Below are positions 1 through 9,304 of a DNA stretch of 64,000 nt, piece after piece. The notes beneath the pieces are model-generated. The model saw nothing but the letters and a program-made list of their open reading frames with translations, was not told where the DNA came from and did not search any database. Position numbers and translations under genes: made by a program. This stretch comes from Catalinimonas alkaloidigena. GTDB lineage: Bacteria; Bacteroidota; Bacteroidia; Cytophagales; Flexibacteraceae. The stretch is taken from the NCBI RefSeq assembly GCF_900100765.1, contig NZ_FNFO01000006.1:296225-360224 (forward strand), read 5' to 3'. Each line of letters opens with the position of its first letter. Position 1 is the first letter of the stretch.

Positions 1-1
1 C

Positions 2-2161
2 AGCCTGGATGCGCAACGCTCCGCCGCCAACACCAACGACCTGAAAGGAAAAATTCTCCGCATCCATCCCGAGGCAGATGGCACTTACACGATTCCCGAA
101 GGCAACCTCTTTCCGAAAGGGATGGACAAGACCCGTCCGGAAATCTACACGATGGGGCTGCGCAACCCCTACCGCATCGCCGTGAACCCAAAATCGTCGG
201 TGCTGTACTGGGGGGAAATCGGACCGGACGCCGGCAACGACAGCATTCAGGGACCGCGTGGCTACGACGAATTCAACCAGGCAAAGCAAGCCGGTAACTT
301 CGGGTGGCCCTACTTCATCGGGAACAATTACGCCTACGCCGACTGGGATTTCGCGACGGAGAAAGCCGGTCCCAAATTCAATCCCCAGGCGCCCGTGAAC
401 GAATCACCCAACAACACCGGCCTGCGCGAACTACCCCCGGCCCAACCGGCGATGCTCTACTATCCTTACGCCGCCTCCGAAGAATTCCCCGAATTGGGCG
501 TGGGCGGCCGCAGCGCGATGGCCGGTGAGTTCTACACCTTCGATCCAACTTCCGATTCGCCGACCAAATTCCCCGAATACTACGACGGCGCGCTGTTCAT
601 CTTCGAGTGGATGCGCAACTGGGTGATGGCCCTGCGGGTGGACGAAAACGACAACTACCTGCGCGTGGAGCCGTTCATGGCGTCGAACGGCGATTTCCGG
701 CGCCCGATCGACCTGGCGTTCGGTCAGGATGGCGTGATGTACATGCTGGAATACGGGTCCATCTACGGCATCGACAACGAAGACGCCCGCCTGGTCAAGA
801 TCGAATATAACCGGGGCAACCGCCCGCCCGTGGCCAGTGCGAGCATCTACGACTCGACTGCCACCGCGCTGGCGCAATCACGGTCGTACCTGACCTCCGA
901 CCGGCGTTACCACACGACGGTCCTACGGGAACGAACCGGTGAAGCGCCGCTGACGGTGACCGTTACGGGACGCGGCACTGATCCCGACGACGACAACCGT
1001 TTGACGTACCAGTGGCTGTTCGACGGAAAAACGGTAGGAGCCACCACGGCACGCGCCACGCATACCTACACCCAGCCCGGCACGTACGAAGCCATTCTGA
1101 AGGTCACCGACCAGGACGGCGCGGTGGCGATGGACACCCTTTCCGTGAAAGTGGGTAACACCACGCCCACCGTCACCATCCGGACGCCCAACAACAAATC
1201 GTTCTACTGGGAAGGCGAACCGTTTCACTATTCCGTGCAGGTAACCGACCCGGAAGACGCCTCCATCGACCCGAAAAACATCAAGGTTACGTACTCTTAC
1301 AACCCACAGCCGAGCCTTCTGCCGCAGGCCCCTCAACTGGGGCACCAGGAAACACCCACGGCAGCGTCTGCCTCGCTGGGGCAAACGCTCATCGCCAGCA
1401 GCGACTGCAAAGCCTGCCACACCGTCGACAAAGTATCGGTCGGTCCGTCGTTTACGGCCGTCGCCGAACGCTACCACGACCAGGCTGGCGCACAGGCCAT
1501 GTTGGCACAGAAGATCATTCAGGGCGGCGGCGGCAACTGGGGCACGCAGTACGTGATGAGTGCGCACCCGCAGATTTCCCAAAAAGATGCGGAAGAGATG
1601 GTCCGCTACATTTTCTCGCTCGGCGAACCGAAGGAAGCGCAGGCGCTGTTGCCCGCCCAAGGTGCGTTGCCGCTGCGCGATCATAACGCGGAAAAAGAGC
1701 CGCGCGGTCGGTATACGCTGGTGGCGACTTACACCGACCAGGGCGGCACGGCCGTCGGACCGCTGACCGGTGCGGAGGTCATTACCCTGCGCCCTGCCCG
1801 CCTCAACACCGCCGATGCCGACGAATACAAGGGCTTTACGAACTGGGGCGGCCGCCTGGGCGAGGGCGATCACAAATCGTACATCATGCTGCGGAACATC
1901 GACCTGACGCATCTCAAACAGTTCACCTACGGCTACTCGTCGTGGAACAAAGCCGGAGAAATCGAGGTGCGGATGGACTCGTACGCCGGGCCGGTAATCA
2001 GCCGCGTGGCCTACACGCCCACCGGCGAAAGCTCCGGGGCCGTGACGAGTGTGTTGGACAAGCCCATTGAGGGCAGGCACGACCTTTATTTCGTCGTCGT
2101 GAAGCGCGACAAACCCAACGAAGACATCATTACCCTGCGCACGATTCAGTTCGAGCGGTAA
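2..2161 (+). CDS. Sorbosone dehydrogenase-like protein with PKD, cytochrome c and CBM modules (5' partial)
   Basis: The frame is open from base 2, so the N-terminus lies outside the window. The first ~230 visible residues match the end of a glucose/sorbosone dehydrogenase beta-propeller (NTNDLKGKILRI, MGLRNPYR, FGWPYF). They are followed by a PKD-type Ig domain (about 960-1165), then a class I cytochrome c module with the haem motif CKACH at 1406-1420 and a distal Met in the YVMSAHP segment. The C-terminal ~130 residues resemble a CBM6-like sugar-binding domain. Large Bacteroidota proteins of this build often carry a ThuA domain at the N-terminus, which cannot be checked here. Inferred role: periplasmic or secreted sugar oxidation, with electrons passed to the fused haem domain. 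The domain calls are firm; the substrate is unknown. Confidence 0.85.
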   Translation, partial: SLDAQRSAANTNDLKGKILRIHPEADGTYTIPEGNLFPKGMDKTRPEIYTMGLRNPYRIAVNPKSSVLYWGEIGPDAGNDSIQGPRGYDEFNQAKQAGNFGWPYFIGNNYAYADWDFATEKAGPKFNPQAPVNESPNNTGLRELPPAQPAMLYYPYAASEEFPELGVGGRSAMAGEFYTFDPTSDSPTKFPEYYDGALFIFEWMRNWVMALRVDENDNYLRVEPFMASNGDFRRPIDLAFGQDGVMYMLEYGSIYGIDNEDARLVKIEYNRGNRPPVASASIYDSTATALAQSRSYLTSDRRYHTTVLRERTGEAPLTVTVTGRGTDPDDDNRLTYQWLFDGKTVGATTARATHTYTQPGTYEAILKVTDQDGAVAMDTLSVKVGNTTPTVTIRTPNNKSFYWEGEPFHYSVQVTDPEDASIDPKNIKVTYSYNPQPSLLPQAPQLGHQETPTAASASLGQTLIASSDCKACHTVDKVSVGPSFTAVAERYHDQAGAQAMLAQKIIQGGGGNWGTQYVMSAHPQISQKDAEEMVRYIFSLGEPKEAQALLPAQGALPLRDHNAEKEPRGRYTLVATYTDQGGTAVGPLTGAEVITLRPARLNTADADEYKGFTNWGGRLGEGDHKSYIMLRNIDLTHLKQFTYGYSSWNKAGEIEVRMDSYAGPVISRVAYTPTGESSGAVTSVLDKPIEGRHDLYFVVVKRDKPNEDIITLRTIQFER

Positions 2162-2526
2162 ACCGACTTCTCTTCAAACTATTCAGATCTCTCCCGCGCC
2201 GTGTCGGCTGTTGTTAACTTGACGGCAGTCTACGTGGTGGCGGGAGGGATTTCTTTTTTTACACCGGCGAAGAGGACCTGCACCCGCTCGCCCTTTGGTG
2301 TAGTATTCGTCGGTGAAGATCGCCCCGTTTCCCCAGCGCCTTTCCCTCCTGGCCCTCCCCGAGCCTTTTGCGTTCGTTTTAGGATCACGCCCCACCATGT
2401 AAGCTCTGCGTCGATTTTACCGTCGGTTGCCTGCCTGCGGTTCTTACATTTACCCGCACGTTGGCAGCAGCTCGCTGACGCACGCATCTCTATTTTTCTC
2501 AATCCCCTCTTTAAACCGCTCCGTAC
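2162..2526. other. Intergenic region, no supported gene
   Basis: This is 365 bases between two co-directional genes. The short open frames here, on both strands, have no recognisable product and overlap one another. A weak -7-like octamer TACATTTA sits at 2446-2453, about 75 bases before the next ATG, without a well-spaced TTG upstream. No terminator hairpin with a T-run was found after the first gene. Confidence 0.5.
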
Positions 2527-3855
2527 ATGATTCGTACCCTTACGTTTTCCGCACTTTCGTTCGCTACCGGTTTGGCGTTTGCCCAAACCCAGCCGCACCT
2601 CTCCAACGGCAGAACGGCCGATCTGCCGCCGTCGGCGAGCCCAAAGCACCCCATGCTGGCGCTTCCGCCGGCCGAGGCACCGCTTCGGTTAGACAGCACG
2701 GTAGCTTACCGATTTCACTCTCCGGAGGATTCGGTAAAGAGTCTTAAATACATTCCTACCGTAACCACTCAGGGCGAAACCTCTACCCAGCTACTTAATG
2801 GGTACGAGTGGAATGCAACCGAAGAAAACTGGGTACACTACACCCGTTCAGAAGCGCAATCTCGGCCCACGGAGGCCCCATCCCCTTCTACGCAGGTAAT
2901 CTGGCACCTCACCAGAGGGTATCATGACCCGGCCCATGTGCAATCGCTGTGGCTCGGCGATGCATCCTATAATTGGGACAAAGACGATAGCCTTTGGACC
3001 GGGATTCGAAAAGAAGCGAATGTATATAACGAAGCTGGTCAGCTCACGCAACTCAACCTGTTTTCCTGGAACAGTTATCAGCACCAATGGCAGGACCGTT
3101 TCTACAGCCGAGTCAACTACACGTACGAGGAAGACGGCACCTGGCAAGGCTTTACGAGCGACTACTGGCTCGACGACGAACTGGTCGAAGGGTACGTAGA
3201 AGGTCAGGTCACGTACGAGGCAGAAGGTGCCGTTACGCTGGTACAGACACTCCTCGATCGTGCTACCGAGACGATGGAGCCGATCGCGAAACAGCACGTG
3301 ACCTACGACGAAAACGACCACCTGGCCTCGTGGACCAGCTACAAATGGGATGATGCAAAAGACGACTGGACAGGCGAAATGCAGATTACCTATGCGTACA
3401 CCCCCAGCGGCCAACTACTGGAAGCCACCGAATACGTCTGGTATGCATACGATAGCGTGTGGGCAGAGCTGTCCCAGTATCGCTTCACTTACCACGAGAC
3501 CGGCGAACGCAACGCGGTTTCCCAGTATGTGTGGGATCAGGAAACAGAACAGTGGGCGCTCTGGCTCAAATCGTACGATTATTACAACGCAGTGACTTCG
3601 CAGCGCAATGCACTCACCACCGACACGTGGCACACGTATCCGAACCCGGTGCAGGGTACGCTCAACGTTGCGCTGCCTCGGGAGACGTACCAGGCCCAGG
3701 TCCGGCTCTTTTCGCTCACGGGGCAGCTGATGCAGCAGACCACGCTGACCCAACCGCACGGTCAGCTGGACGTACGCCAGACGCCGGCAGGCACTTATTT
3801 TCTCGAACTGCAAACCGAGCAAGGTCGGGCCGTTCGGAAAGTCGTGATTCAATAA
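2527..3855 (+). CDS. Secreted protein with C-terminal T9SS type A sorting domain
   Basis: This 442-residue protein starts with a signal peptide (about residues 1-20, ending GLAFAQ). The middle is built from repeated Tyr/Trp/Asp-rich segments of roughly 40-50 residues (patterns such as YTYEEDG, VTYDENDH, YAYTPSGQ), a style found in secreted Bacteroidota repeat proteins. The last ~75 residues form a type A sorting domain: a YPNPVQGTLNV start, VRLFSLTGQL, then PAGTYFLEL and a basic end (RKVVIQ). It is therefore predicted to cross the outer membrane through the type IX system and be anchored or released. The molecular function is unknown. No neighbour suggests a partner. Confidence 0.85.
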   Translation: MIRTLTFSALSFATGLAFAQTQPHLSNGRTADLPPSASPKHPMLALPPAEAPLRLDSTVAYRFHSPEDSVKSLKYIPTVTTQGETSTQLLNGYEWNATEENWVHYTRSEAQSRPTEAPSPSTQVIWHLTRGYHDPAHVQSLWLGDASYNWDKDDSLWTGIRKEANVYNEAGQLTQLNLFSWNSYQHQWQDRFYSRVNYTYEEDGTWQGFTSDYWLDDELVEGYVEGQVTYEAEGAVTLVQTLLDRATETMEPIAKQHVTYDENDHLASWTSYKWDDAKDDWTGEMQITYAYTPSGQLLEATEYVWYAYDSVWAELSQYRFTYHETGERNAVSQYVWDQETEQWALWLKSYDYYNAVTSQRNALTTDTWHTYPNPVQGTLNVALPRETYQAQVRLFSLTGQLMQQTTLTQPHGQLDVRQTPAGTYFLELQTEQGRAVRKVVIQ

Positions 3856-3882
3856 GCGCCTACGTCGGCTTCACTGGATTAG

Positions 3883-3915
3883 CTCCTGATCGGCAAAAGC
3901 TGGTCAGGAGTTTCT
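3883..3915 (+). terminator. Candidate intrinsic terminator after the T9SS cargo gene
   Basis: CTCCTGA at 3883-3889 pairs with TCAGGAG at 3904-3910. An inner CGGC/GCTG stem closes an AAAA loop, and a short TTTCT run follows. It lies in the convergent gap before the FAD dehydrogenase gene. Confidence 0.5.
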
Positions 3916-3948
3916 ATGTAAGGTCTGGTCCGTAAGAACCTTCGCGCT

Positions 3949-5514
3949 CTAAGCTTTTTTCGCATACAGCACGGCCAGGGCTTCGGCGCAGCGTTCGCCG
4001 TCGAGGGCGGCCGACATGATGCCTCCGGCAAACCCGGCCCCTTCTCCGCAGGGATAAAGTCGTTTGAGCTGAACGTGTTCGAGGGTTTCTCTATCCCGGG
4101 GAATGCGCACCGGCGACGACGTACGGCTCTCCACCCCGACGATCTGGGCATCGTTGGTGAAATAGCCGCGCATTTTCCGGCCAAAATCCTGGAAGCCGCG
4201 GCGCAGCCGCTCACTGATGAACGGAGGCAACACGTCGTCCATCACCACGGAAGTCAGGCCTGGTTGGTAGGAAGTGTCGAGCAACGAAGAAGAGACTTTG
4301 CGGTGCACAAAATCGCCGAGGCGTTGGGCCGGGGCGTTTTGCGTTCCCCCTGCCACGGCGCAGGCGCGTTGCTCGACTTCGCGTTGCAGGGCCAGCCCGG
4401 CCAGCGGTCCGAGGTCTGCGAACCGTTGCCAATCTTCCGGCTCTACGGAGACCACAATGCCCGAATTGGCGTACCTGGAATCGCGGCGGGAAGGCGACAT
4501 GCCGTTGACGACAACCTCGCCGGGAGCGGTGGCCGCGGGCACGATAAACCCACCCGGACACATGCAAAACGAAAAGACACCCCGTTTCAGTCCCTCGAAA
4601 TTGACCTGCGACACCAGTGCGTACGACGAAGCGGGCAGGTACGGCCCCCGGTCTTCGCAGTTGTATTGGATGCGGTCGATGAGCGCCTGCGGGTGCTCCA
4701 CTCGGACGCCCATTGCAAACGGTTTGGCCTCCAGGTAGACGCCGCGCCGGTGCAACAGTTCGAAGACGTCGCGCGCCGAGTGGCCGGTCGCCAGAATGAC
4801 GCCCAACCCTTCGATCCGGTCGCCCGCCTGGGTGACCACACCCCGCAGCTCGCCTTCCTGCAAAAGCAGGTCAGTGACTTTCGTATCGAAATGGACTTCG
4901 CCCCCGGCGTCCCGAATGCTTTCGCGAAGCGCCATCACCAGGTTGGGCAACTTGTTGGTGCCGATGTGCGGATGCGCGTCGACCAGAATTTCGGACGTAG
5001 CGCCGTGGGCGACCATAATTTCCAGAATACGCCGCACGTCGCCGCGTTTTTTGGAGCGCGTGTACAGCTTTCCGTCCGAATACGTGCCGGCCCCGCCCTC
5101 CCCGAAACAGTAATTGGATTCGGGATTGACGACGTGTTCTTTGTTGATCGCTGCCAGGTCGCGCCGCCGCATCCGCACGTCTTGCCCCCGTTCCAGGACA
5201 ATAGGTTTCAGGCCCTTCTCGATCAGGCGCAAGGCCGCAAACAACCCGGCTGGCCCCGCCCCCACGATCACGACCGGATCGGCCTGCGAGACGTCGGGAT
5301 AGTCTTTGACGAAGTCAATAAGTGGCGGCAATGCATTGCCTACGTCTACCGTGACGTTGACGCGCACCTGACGTCCGCGGGCGTCGATGGAACGGCGGGC
5401 GACCCGCACGGCGGTGTCAGAAGAAAGGGAAAAGCGGCGGCGTACTTCGTCGCGCAGGGCGTCTTCCTGGTACGCGAGGTCCGGCGGAAGAATGAGGGTA
5501 TGTTGCTGGTGCAT
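3949..5514 (-). CDS. FAD-dependent dehydrogenase (COG2509-type NAD(P)/FAD oxidoreductase)
   Basis: This 521-residue protein has the Rossmann FAD motif VGAGPAGLFAAL near residue 95, followed by VLERG. It also has the family signature GEGGAGTYSDGKLYTR, an ATGHSARD second nucleotide-contact motif, and a C-terminal PCGEGAGFAGGI segment that closes the FAD site. The ~90-residue N-terminal domain (ILPPDLAYQEDALRDEV, then SIDAR) is characteristic of this uncharacterised dehydrogenase family. The frame is open to 5751, but the extra N-terminus is low-quality sequence. The ATG at 5514 gives the family's usual start and lies about 35 bases downstream of a perfect TACCTTTG box. The reaction and substrate are unknown; a soluble cytoplasmic redox enzyme is likely. 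Confidence 0.85.
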   Translation of the reverse strand: MHQQHTLILPPDLAYQEDALRDEVRRRFSLSSDTAVRVARRSIDARGRQVRVNVTVDVGNALPPLIDFVKDYPDVSQADPVVIVGAGPAGLFAALRLIEKGLKPIVLERGQDVRMRRRDLAAINKEHVVNPESNYCFGEGGAGTYSDGKLYTRSKKRGDVRRILEIMVAHGATSEILVDAHPHIGTNKLPNLVMALRESIRDAGGEVHFDTKVTDLLLQEGELRGVVTQAGDRIEGLGVILATGHSARDVFELLHRRGVYLEAKPFAMGVRVEHPQALIDRIQYNCEDRGPYLPASSYALVSQVNFEGLKRGVFSFCMCPGGFIVPAATAPGEVVVNGMSPSRRDSRYANSGIVVSVEPEDWQRFADLGPLAGLALQREVEQRACAVAGGTQNAPAQRLGDFVHRKVSSSLLDTSYQPGLTSVVMDDVLPPFISERLRRGFQDFGRKMRGYFTNDAQIVGVESRTSSPVRIPRDRETLEHVQLKRLYPCGEGAGFAGGIMSAALDGERCAEALAVLYAKKA

Positions 5515-5549
5515 CCGGGTAAGGTAGTGATCCTTAAAACGGTAAAGTG

Positions 5550-5557
5550 CAAAGGTA
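5550..5557 (-). promoter_or_regulatory. Bacteroidota -7 box (TACCTTTG) for the FAD dehydrogenase gene
   Basis: On the minus strand the octamer TACCTTTG fits TAnnTTTG exactly and lies 35 bases before the chosen ATG. No TTG is seen at the usual -33 distance. Confidence 0.5.
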
Positions 5558-5611
5558 CGAACTCTTCCGGTGCTGATCAGGCATTTCCCGGCCCCGCAAT
5601 TCCCCAAAGGG

Positions 5612-6277
5612 TCAGAAGCGTTGCCGGACGACGTACCCCACTTTGACGCCCAGCGCCAGGTTAAGCCCGGCGGCCCGTCCGGATCGGTCATGTCCCAGCA
5701 CATCAAAGTCGTTGACGGCCGCCTCTTCTCGCGGACCAAGCACGTGTCCAAAGGTGGTTTGCCGCTGCCGAAAGCCTACCCCCGTGTAGCCATCTACCCG
5801 CAGCCGCGCCCACGTGTATTGCACACCGACCAGCGCCTGCACACCCCATTTTTGTCGATGATAGTCGGCCCGTTCGAACGCGATCATGCCCTCGTAGTGA
5901 CGGCCCTCCCAACGTTCGTACTGCCCATCGTGTAACGTGGCGCGGCTCTGGAGCGCAAATCCTTCCAGCCCTACGTACATCCGCGTCGGGTATGAGGTCG
6001 AATTCGGAACATAGTACTTCACCTGCGGGCGGATTTCCAGAAAATGATACGACGAAGCCACGCCCATTCCGCGGGCCGTAAGGCCGTGGCCGGTACCCAC
6101 ATCCAGTGCTACTCCCCAGCGCACAGTGCTGACTTCCGCCCCGAACCGGTGACGCGCCAGCGGGTCCAGGTACGTCAGCGGCATGAGGTGCACGTCCAGG
6201 TTCCAGGGGCGGGAAAATGCCTGGGCCGAAGCGTGGAACGACAGGCCCGACAGCAGAAGGAGAAAAAGCGTCTTCAT
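5612..6277 (-). CDS. Small outer-membrane beta-barrel protein (DUF3575-like)
   Basis: The 221-residue product begins MKTLFLLLLSGLSFHASAQA, a clear signal peptide. The remainder alternates aromatic and polar residues in strand-like blocks (PQVKYYVPNS, MYVGLEGFALQ, WGVQALVGVQY, VDGYTGVGFR) and ends with an aromatic residue (VGYVVRQRF), as in outer-membrane barrels. Its last third resembles the C-terminal barrel of the gene immediately upstream on the same strand (6357-8156), so the two may be related and co-transcribed (79-base gap). The longer open frame up to 6406 was rejected because the ATG at 6277 starts the signal peptide. Its role is unknown. Confidence 0.75.
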   Translation of the reverse strand: MKTLFLLLLSGLSFHASAQAFSRPWNLDVHLMPLTYLDPLARHRFGAEVSTVRWGVALDVGTGHGLTARGMGVASSYHFLEIRPQVKYYVPNSTSYPTRMYVGLEGFALQSRATLHDGQYERWEGRHYEGMIAFERADYHRQKWGVQALVGVQYTWARLRVDGYTGVGFRQRQTTFGHVLGPREEAAVNDFDVLGHDRSGRAAGLNLALGVKVGYVVRQRF

Positions 6278-6356
6278 GGCGCAAATCTCTATCGAACCCG
6301 GCGCTTGCCCTTGGAGATTCCCGACATGTGGGCAGACTCGCTGCGCCTGAGCGGCG

Positions 6357-8156
6357 CTAGAAAAAGTACCCGGCCGTGACGCCCACCCGCACCGGCACAA
6401 TGACACGGCTGTTCAGTTGCCGTTTGAAGACCGACCGCCACTCGGGGTTCTCGATCTCCCAGTCGCGTTCGATGGTACGGTACCCAATGCCGACGCCCCC
6501 GTAGAAATCAAGCGCCAGATGCGCCCCCTCCCATCGCCAGAACTGGCGTGCGCCCATCAGGAACGAGAGCGCATACCGTTTTTCGCGGGCGGCCAGCAGG
6601 CGAGGGGAACTGAGCTGGCCCACCGAATCGCGGACAAAAGCCTGGTGCGTTCGGTTCACGTACTGCAACTCCTGCCCCCAATACCACACGTCGAGCAGAC
6701 CGCCAGGGTGGTAAAGCTTTTGCCGCAACTCGACAGCATAGCCCGTGCGGAACGGACGATTCAGGTACGCGTCGGAGGGTTTGTAGAAAAAGGGATTGCG
6801 TAGCCAGTTGATGCCCAGCTCGTAGCCCAGCCGGTTTTCCAGGTAATACTCGATCGACAGCGGCAGCTGCCCGAACGCGGTCGCCAGCGGGTTGGTACTG
6901 ACGATGACCGTACGCAGTTCGTTCACCCGGGGGCGGAAGTAGCGCAAACGACGGCGACGCAAGATCAGATCGGGCTTATCGACCGGGCCCAGCGAATCGC
7001 GCACGGCCAGCGTGGCTTCTATCGACGGCGTTTGGTACGCCTGATAATAGCCGGCCAACAGACCTTCGGGCGTATAGAACGTCCACTCGCCGACCCGCTC
7101 GAACCCTTCCATGGCGCCTTCGGTTTTGAGTTTGCCGTCCGGATAAAATCCCACGTAGTGGCCCTGCCCCTGTTCGTACTGGGCTTTGCCCTCCTGCCAG
7201 CCGTTTTCGTTGAAGAATTCCCAGGCACCAGCGGGCACCCCTTCTTGCATTTGCCCGCGCATTTTCAGCATCCCGTTCTCATAGTACTCCTCGTAGGGAC
7301 CGTTGCCGTTGTTGAAGTGCAGCTGCGCCTTGAATTTCCCGCTGGGGTAGAGCATCTCCCACGCCCCTTCTTTCAATCCGGCTTGTTCGGTGCCCCGTGC
7401 ACTGACCGACCCGTCTTCGTGGTAATACACCCAGGTACCGTCTTTGGCCCCCTGCCGGTACCCGCCTTCGGCAGCCAGCGTATCGTTCGGGTGAAAAAAG
7501 CGCCAAGGCCCTACGCGCTGGCCGTTAGCCTCCTCGCCGATGGCCTGCAAATGTCCGTTTTCGTGATAATAGCGCCAGAGGCTGTCGCTGGCTTCGTGGT
7601 GCAACCAGCCTTCGGCACGCACCTCGCCCGAAGGATAATACCCTACGTAGCGCGCCACGTCGCCCTGATAGGTTCGTTCGTTGAGGAGATTGCCTTCGGC
7701 GTCGTACCCGCGCCAGACTCCGATGCGCGTTTCACCCGCGAACACGCCTCGCTCGCTGAGGGTGCCGTTGGGATGGTAGAAGCGCCACTCGCCGACCTTG
7801 CGTCCGGCCTCCCAGTTGCCTTCCTGTTCCAGCCGGCCTTCCTTGTCGAAGTACTGCCAGTGCCCTACGGGCTGGTTGGCGCGCAACAAGCCGCGCATGC
7901 GGGGTTTGCCGTTTTCGTGGTACCAGGTCCAGGTGCCGGTCGCGACGCCGCGCTCGTACTGGCCTTTGACCATCAGCAGGCCATGAGAATAGTATTGCTC
8001 GTAACTGCCCCACAGTTGTCCGTCGGGAGCCACAAAAAAGCGGGATTTCAGATGCGTATGCTCGTCGTCGTACCAACGGGTGGTGAGCTGTTGCGCCGCC
8101 GCGGTTCCCGTTAGCATTCCCCAGGTCAACAGACACCATAGCCAACTAGCGCGCAT
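6357..8156 (-). CDS. MORN-like (YwqK-type) repeat protein fused to an outer-membrane barrel
   Basis: This 599-residue protein starts with a signal peptide ending TAAAQQ. From about residue 45 to 380 it has many tandem ~20-25-residue repeats of MORN_2/YwqK type (for example GTWTWYHENGK, VGHWQYFDKEGR, VGEWRFYHPNG, EEYYENGMLKMRG). From about residue 415 to the end it turns into a beta-barrel: YYLENRLGYELGINW, then ALDFYGGVGIGYR and a final VGVTAGYFF. YwqK-type repeats are usually found in stand-alone proteins; here they precede a barrel that would place them on the periplasmic side or at the surface. The gene probably forms an operon with the smaller barrel gene downstream. The function is unknown; the architecture is clear. 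Confidence 0.8.
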   Translation of the reverse strand: MRASWLWCLLTWGMLTGTAAAQQLTTRWYDDEHTHLKSRFFVAPDGQLWGSYEQYYSHGLLMVKGQYERGVATGTWTWYHENGKPRMRGLLRANQPVGHWQYFDKEGRLEQEGNWEAGRKVGEWRFYHPNGTLSERGVFAGETRIGVWRGYDAEGNLLNERTYQGDVARYVGYYPSGEVRAEGWLHHEASDSLWRYYHENGHLQAIGEEANGQRVGPWRFFHPNDTLAAEGGYRQGAKDGTWVYYHEDGSVSARGTEQAGLKEGAWEMLYPSGKFKAQLHFNNGNGPYEEYYENGMLKMRGQMQEGVPAGAWEFFNENGWQEGKAQYEQGQGHYVGFYPDGKLKTEGAMEGFERVGEWTFYTPEGLLAGYYQAYQTPSIEATLAVRDSLGPVDKPDLILRRRRLRYFRPRVNELRTVIVSTNPLATAFGQLPLSIEYYLENRLGYELGINWLRNPFFYKPSDAYLNRPFRTGYAVELRQKLYHPGGLLDVWYWGQELQYVNRTHQAFVRDSVGQLSSPRLLAAREKRYALSFLMGARQFWRWEGAHLALDFYGGVGIGYRTIERDWEIENPEWRSVFKRQLNSRVIVPVRVGVTAGYFF

Positions 8157-8191
8157 CAGAATCGGTATTGGGTGAGCGAAGTAGCTGTAAG

Positions 8192-9232
8192 TTAGTCAGA
8201 TTTGGGCGAAGTCTCTTCCGAAGAAGCGACATATCCGTTGCGCTTTTCGTTCGACATGGCGCGCGTCCCCCAGGCACTGCGCTCGGATTCTTCCCACAAT
8301 TCGGGAAAGAAAATGCGCTGCTGGAAGCGGGGAGGCAGGTATTTCTGCCAGTTGGTTCCGCCGGTGGCGGCAATCACTTCCGGTTCGCGATGCAGGTACT
8401 TGCCGGCCGAACGCAGGTGCGCCATCGGCCAGGTAACGTTCACACTCAGGTCGAAGGCCCGCATGGCAACTTTGACCGTCTCGCGCTGAACATCGTCCAC
8501 GTCCAGCGTCAGGTACTTCTGCCACAGGTTCTTTTCCTGGAAGCGGTGGGCGGTCCGCAGCAGTTCGTCGCGGTATTTTCGCTCGAAATGTTGCAGGGTA
8601 AGCGTTTCGTCGCCGGTGGCCAGTTCGGTCGCGCCGCGCTTCCAGTACACTTCCTGGTACATCGCTTCCAGCGAGGCGCCGCGCAGGCCCTCCCGCTGGT
8701 CGCGGTTCACCAGGTTGATCAGATCGGTCGAGGCCAGTTCGATCAACCGGTACTGCACGGACTGAAACCCACTGGCGGGCAACAGGGCCATCCGGAACTT
8801 GCGGAACTGCGCCGGCTCCATGCCCTCAACCATCACCTCGAACGAGGTAATCAGGATCTTGAAATAGCGATTCATGCGCTCCAGGCGCATCAGAAACGTC
8901 TCGGCCGTCAGGTGCGGATCGTCGGCGAGCTGTTCCTGTTCCCAGCGCACCAGCTTGAAGTACAGCTCCGTGGTTTGATGATAGACGATGAACACCATCT
9001 CGTCGGGAAACTCCGTACGGGGCGTCTGGAGTCCCAACAGCGCATCGAGGTGAATGTAGTCCCAGTAATTCAGGTAGTCGGTGTAAAGCAGGCCTTCCAG
9101 GTAGGCGGGTAAATCCTGTCCTGTGGTGCCATACTTCTCTTTTAGTGCCCGGATTTTGTCCAGCAGATCAGGATCAAGTTCGGAAGAAGCTGCCGACGGA
9201 GTGCCGGAAGACTTAGGTTTCGGATCGGACAT
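8192..9232 (-). CDS. kynA: Tryptophan 2,3-dioxygenase
   Basis: This 346-residue haem enzyme oxidises L-tryptophan to N-formylkynurenine, the first step of the kynurenine pathway. Family signatures are YLNYWDYIHLDALLGLQ, the active-site segment FIVYHQTTELYFKL (catalytic-region His and substrate-contacting residues), RMNRYFKIL, FRKFRMALLPASGFQSVQYR, and the substrate loop ATGGTNWQKYLP near the C-terminus. The His in the WPMAHLRSAGKYL segment is the likely haem ligand (inferred by position). The ~18-residue N-terminal Ser/Pro-rich lead is probably disordered. The gene is divergent from a glutaryl-CoA dehydrogenase gene (112-base gap), which fits amino-acid catabolism. No other kynurenine-pathway gene is in the window. 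Confidence 0.93.
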   Translation of the reverse strand: MSDPKPKSSGTPSAASSELDPDLLDKIRALKEKYGTTGQDLPAYLEGLLYTDYLNYWDYIHLDALLGLQTPRTEFPDEMVFIVYHQTTELYFKLVRWEQEQLADDPHLTAETFLMRLERMNRYFKILITSFEVMVEGMEPAQFRKFRMALLPASGFQSVQYRLIELASTDLINLVNRDQREGLRGASLEAMYQEVYWKRGATELATGDETLTLQHFERKYRDELLRTAHRFQEKNLWQKYLTLDVDDVQRETVKVAMRAFDLSVNVTWPMAHLRSAGKYLHREPEVIAATGGTNWQKYLPPRFQQRIFFPELWEESERSAWGTRAMSNEKRNGYVASSEETSPKSD

Positions 9233-9304
9233 AAGGGGAATATTAGCGCGGCACAGCCGCTTCTTTGCCGGGATATGGGCCCCGACACGATCGATATAAA
9301 TGCG

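Noticed and set aside
923..2080. Minus-strand frame (385 codons) inside the first gene
   Set aside because: Antisense shadow of PKD and cytochrome c coding sequence.
2201..2530. Open frames in the gap after the first gene
   Set aside because: Overlapping frames on both strands, no start context, no protein features.
4075..5646. Long plus-strand open frame (523 codons) opposite the FAD dehydrogenase gene
   Set aside because: It is antisense to a gene with clear family motifs; GC-rich DNA leaves long frames on the other strand. Its translation is rich in Arg/His/Gln with no domain.
5515..5751. N-terminal extension of the FAD dehydrogenase to 5751
   Set aside because: The extra 79 residues do not look like the family, overlap the 3' end of the neighbouring barrel gene, and would bury the -7 box.
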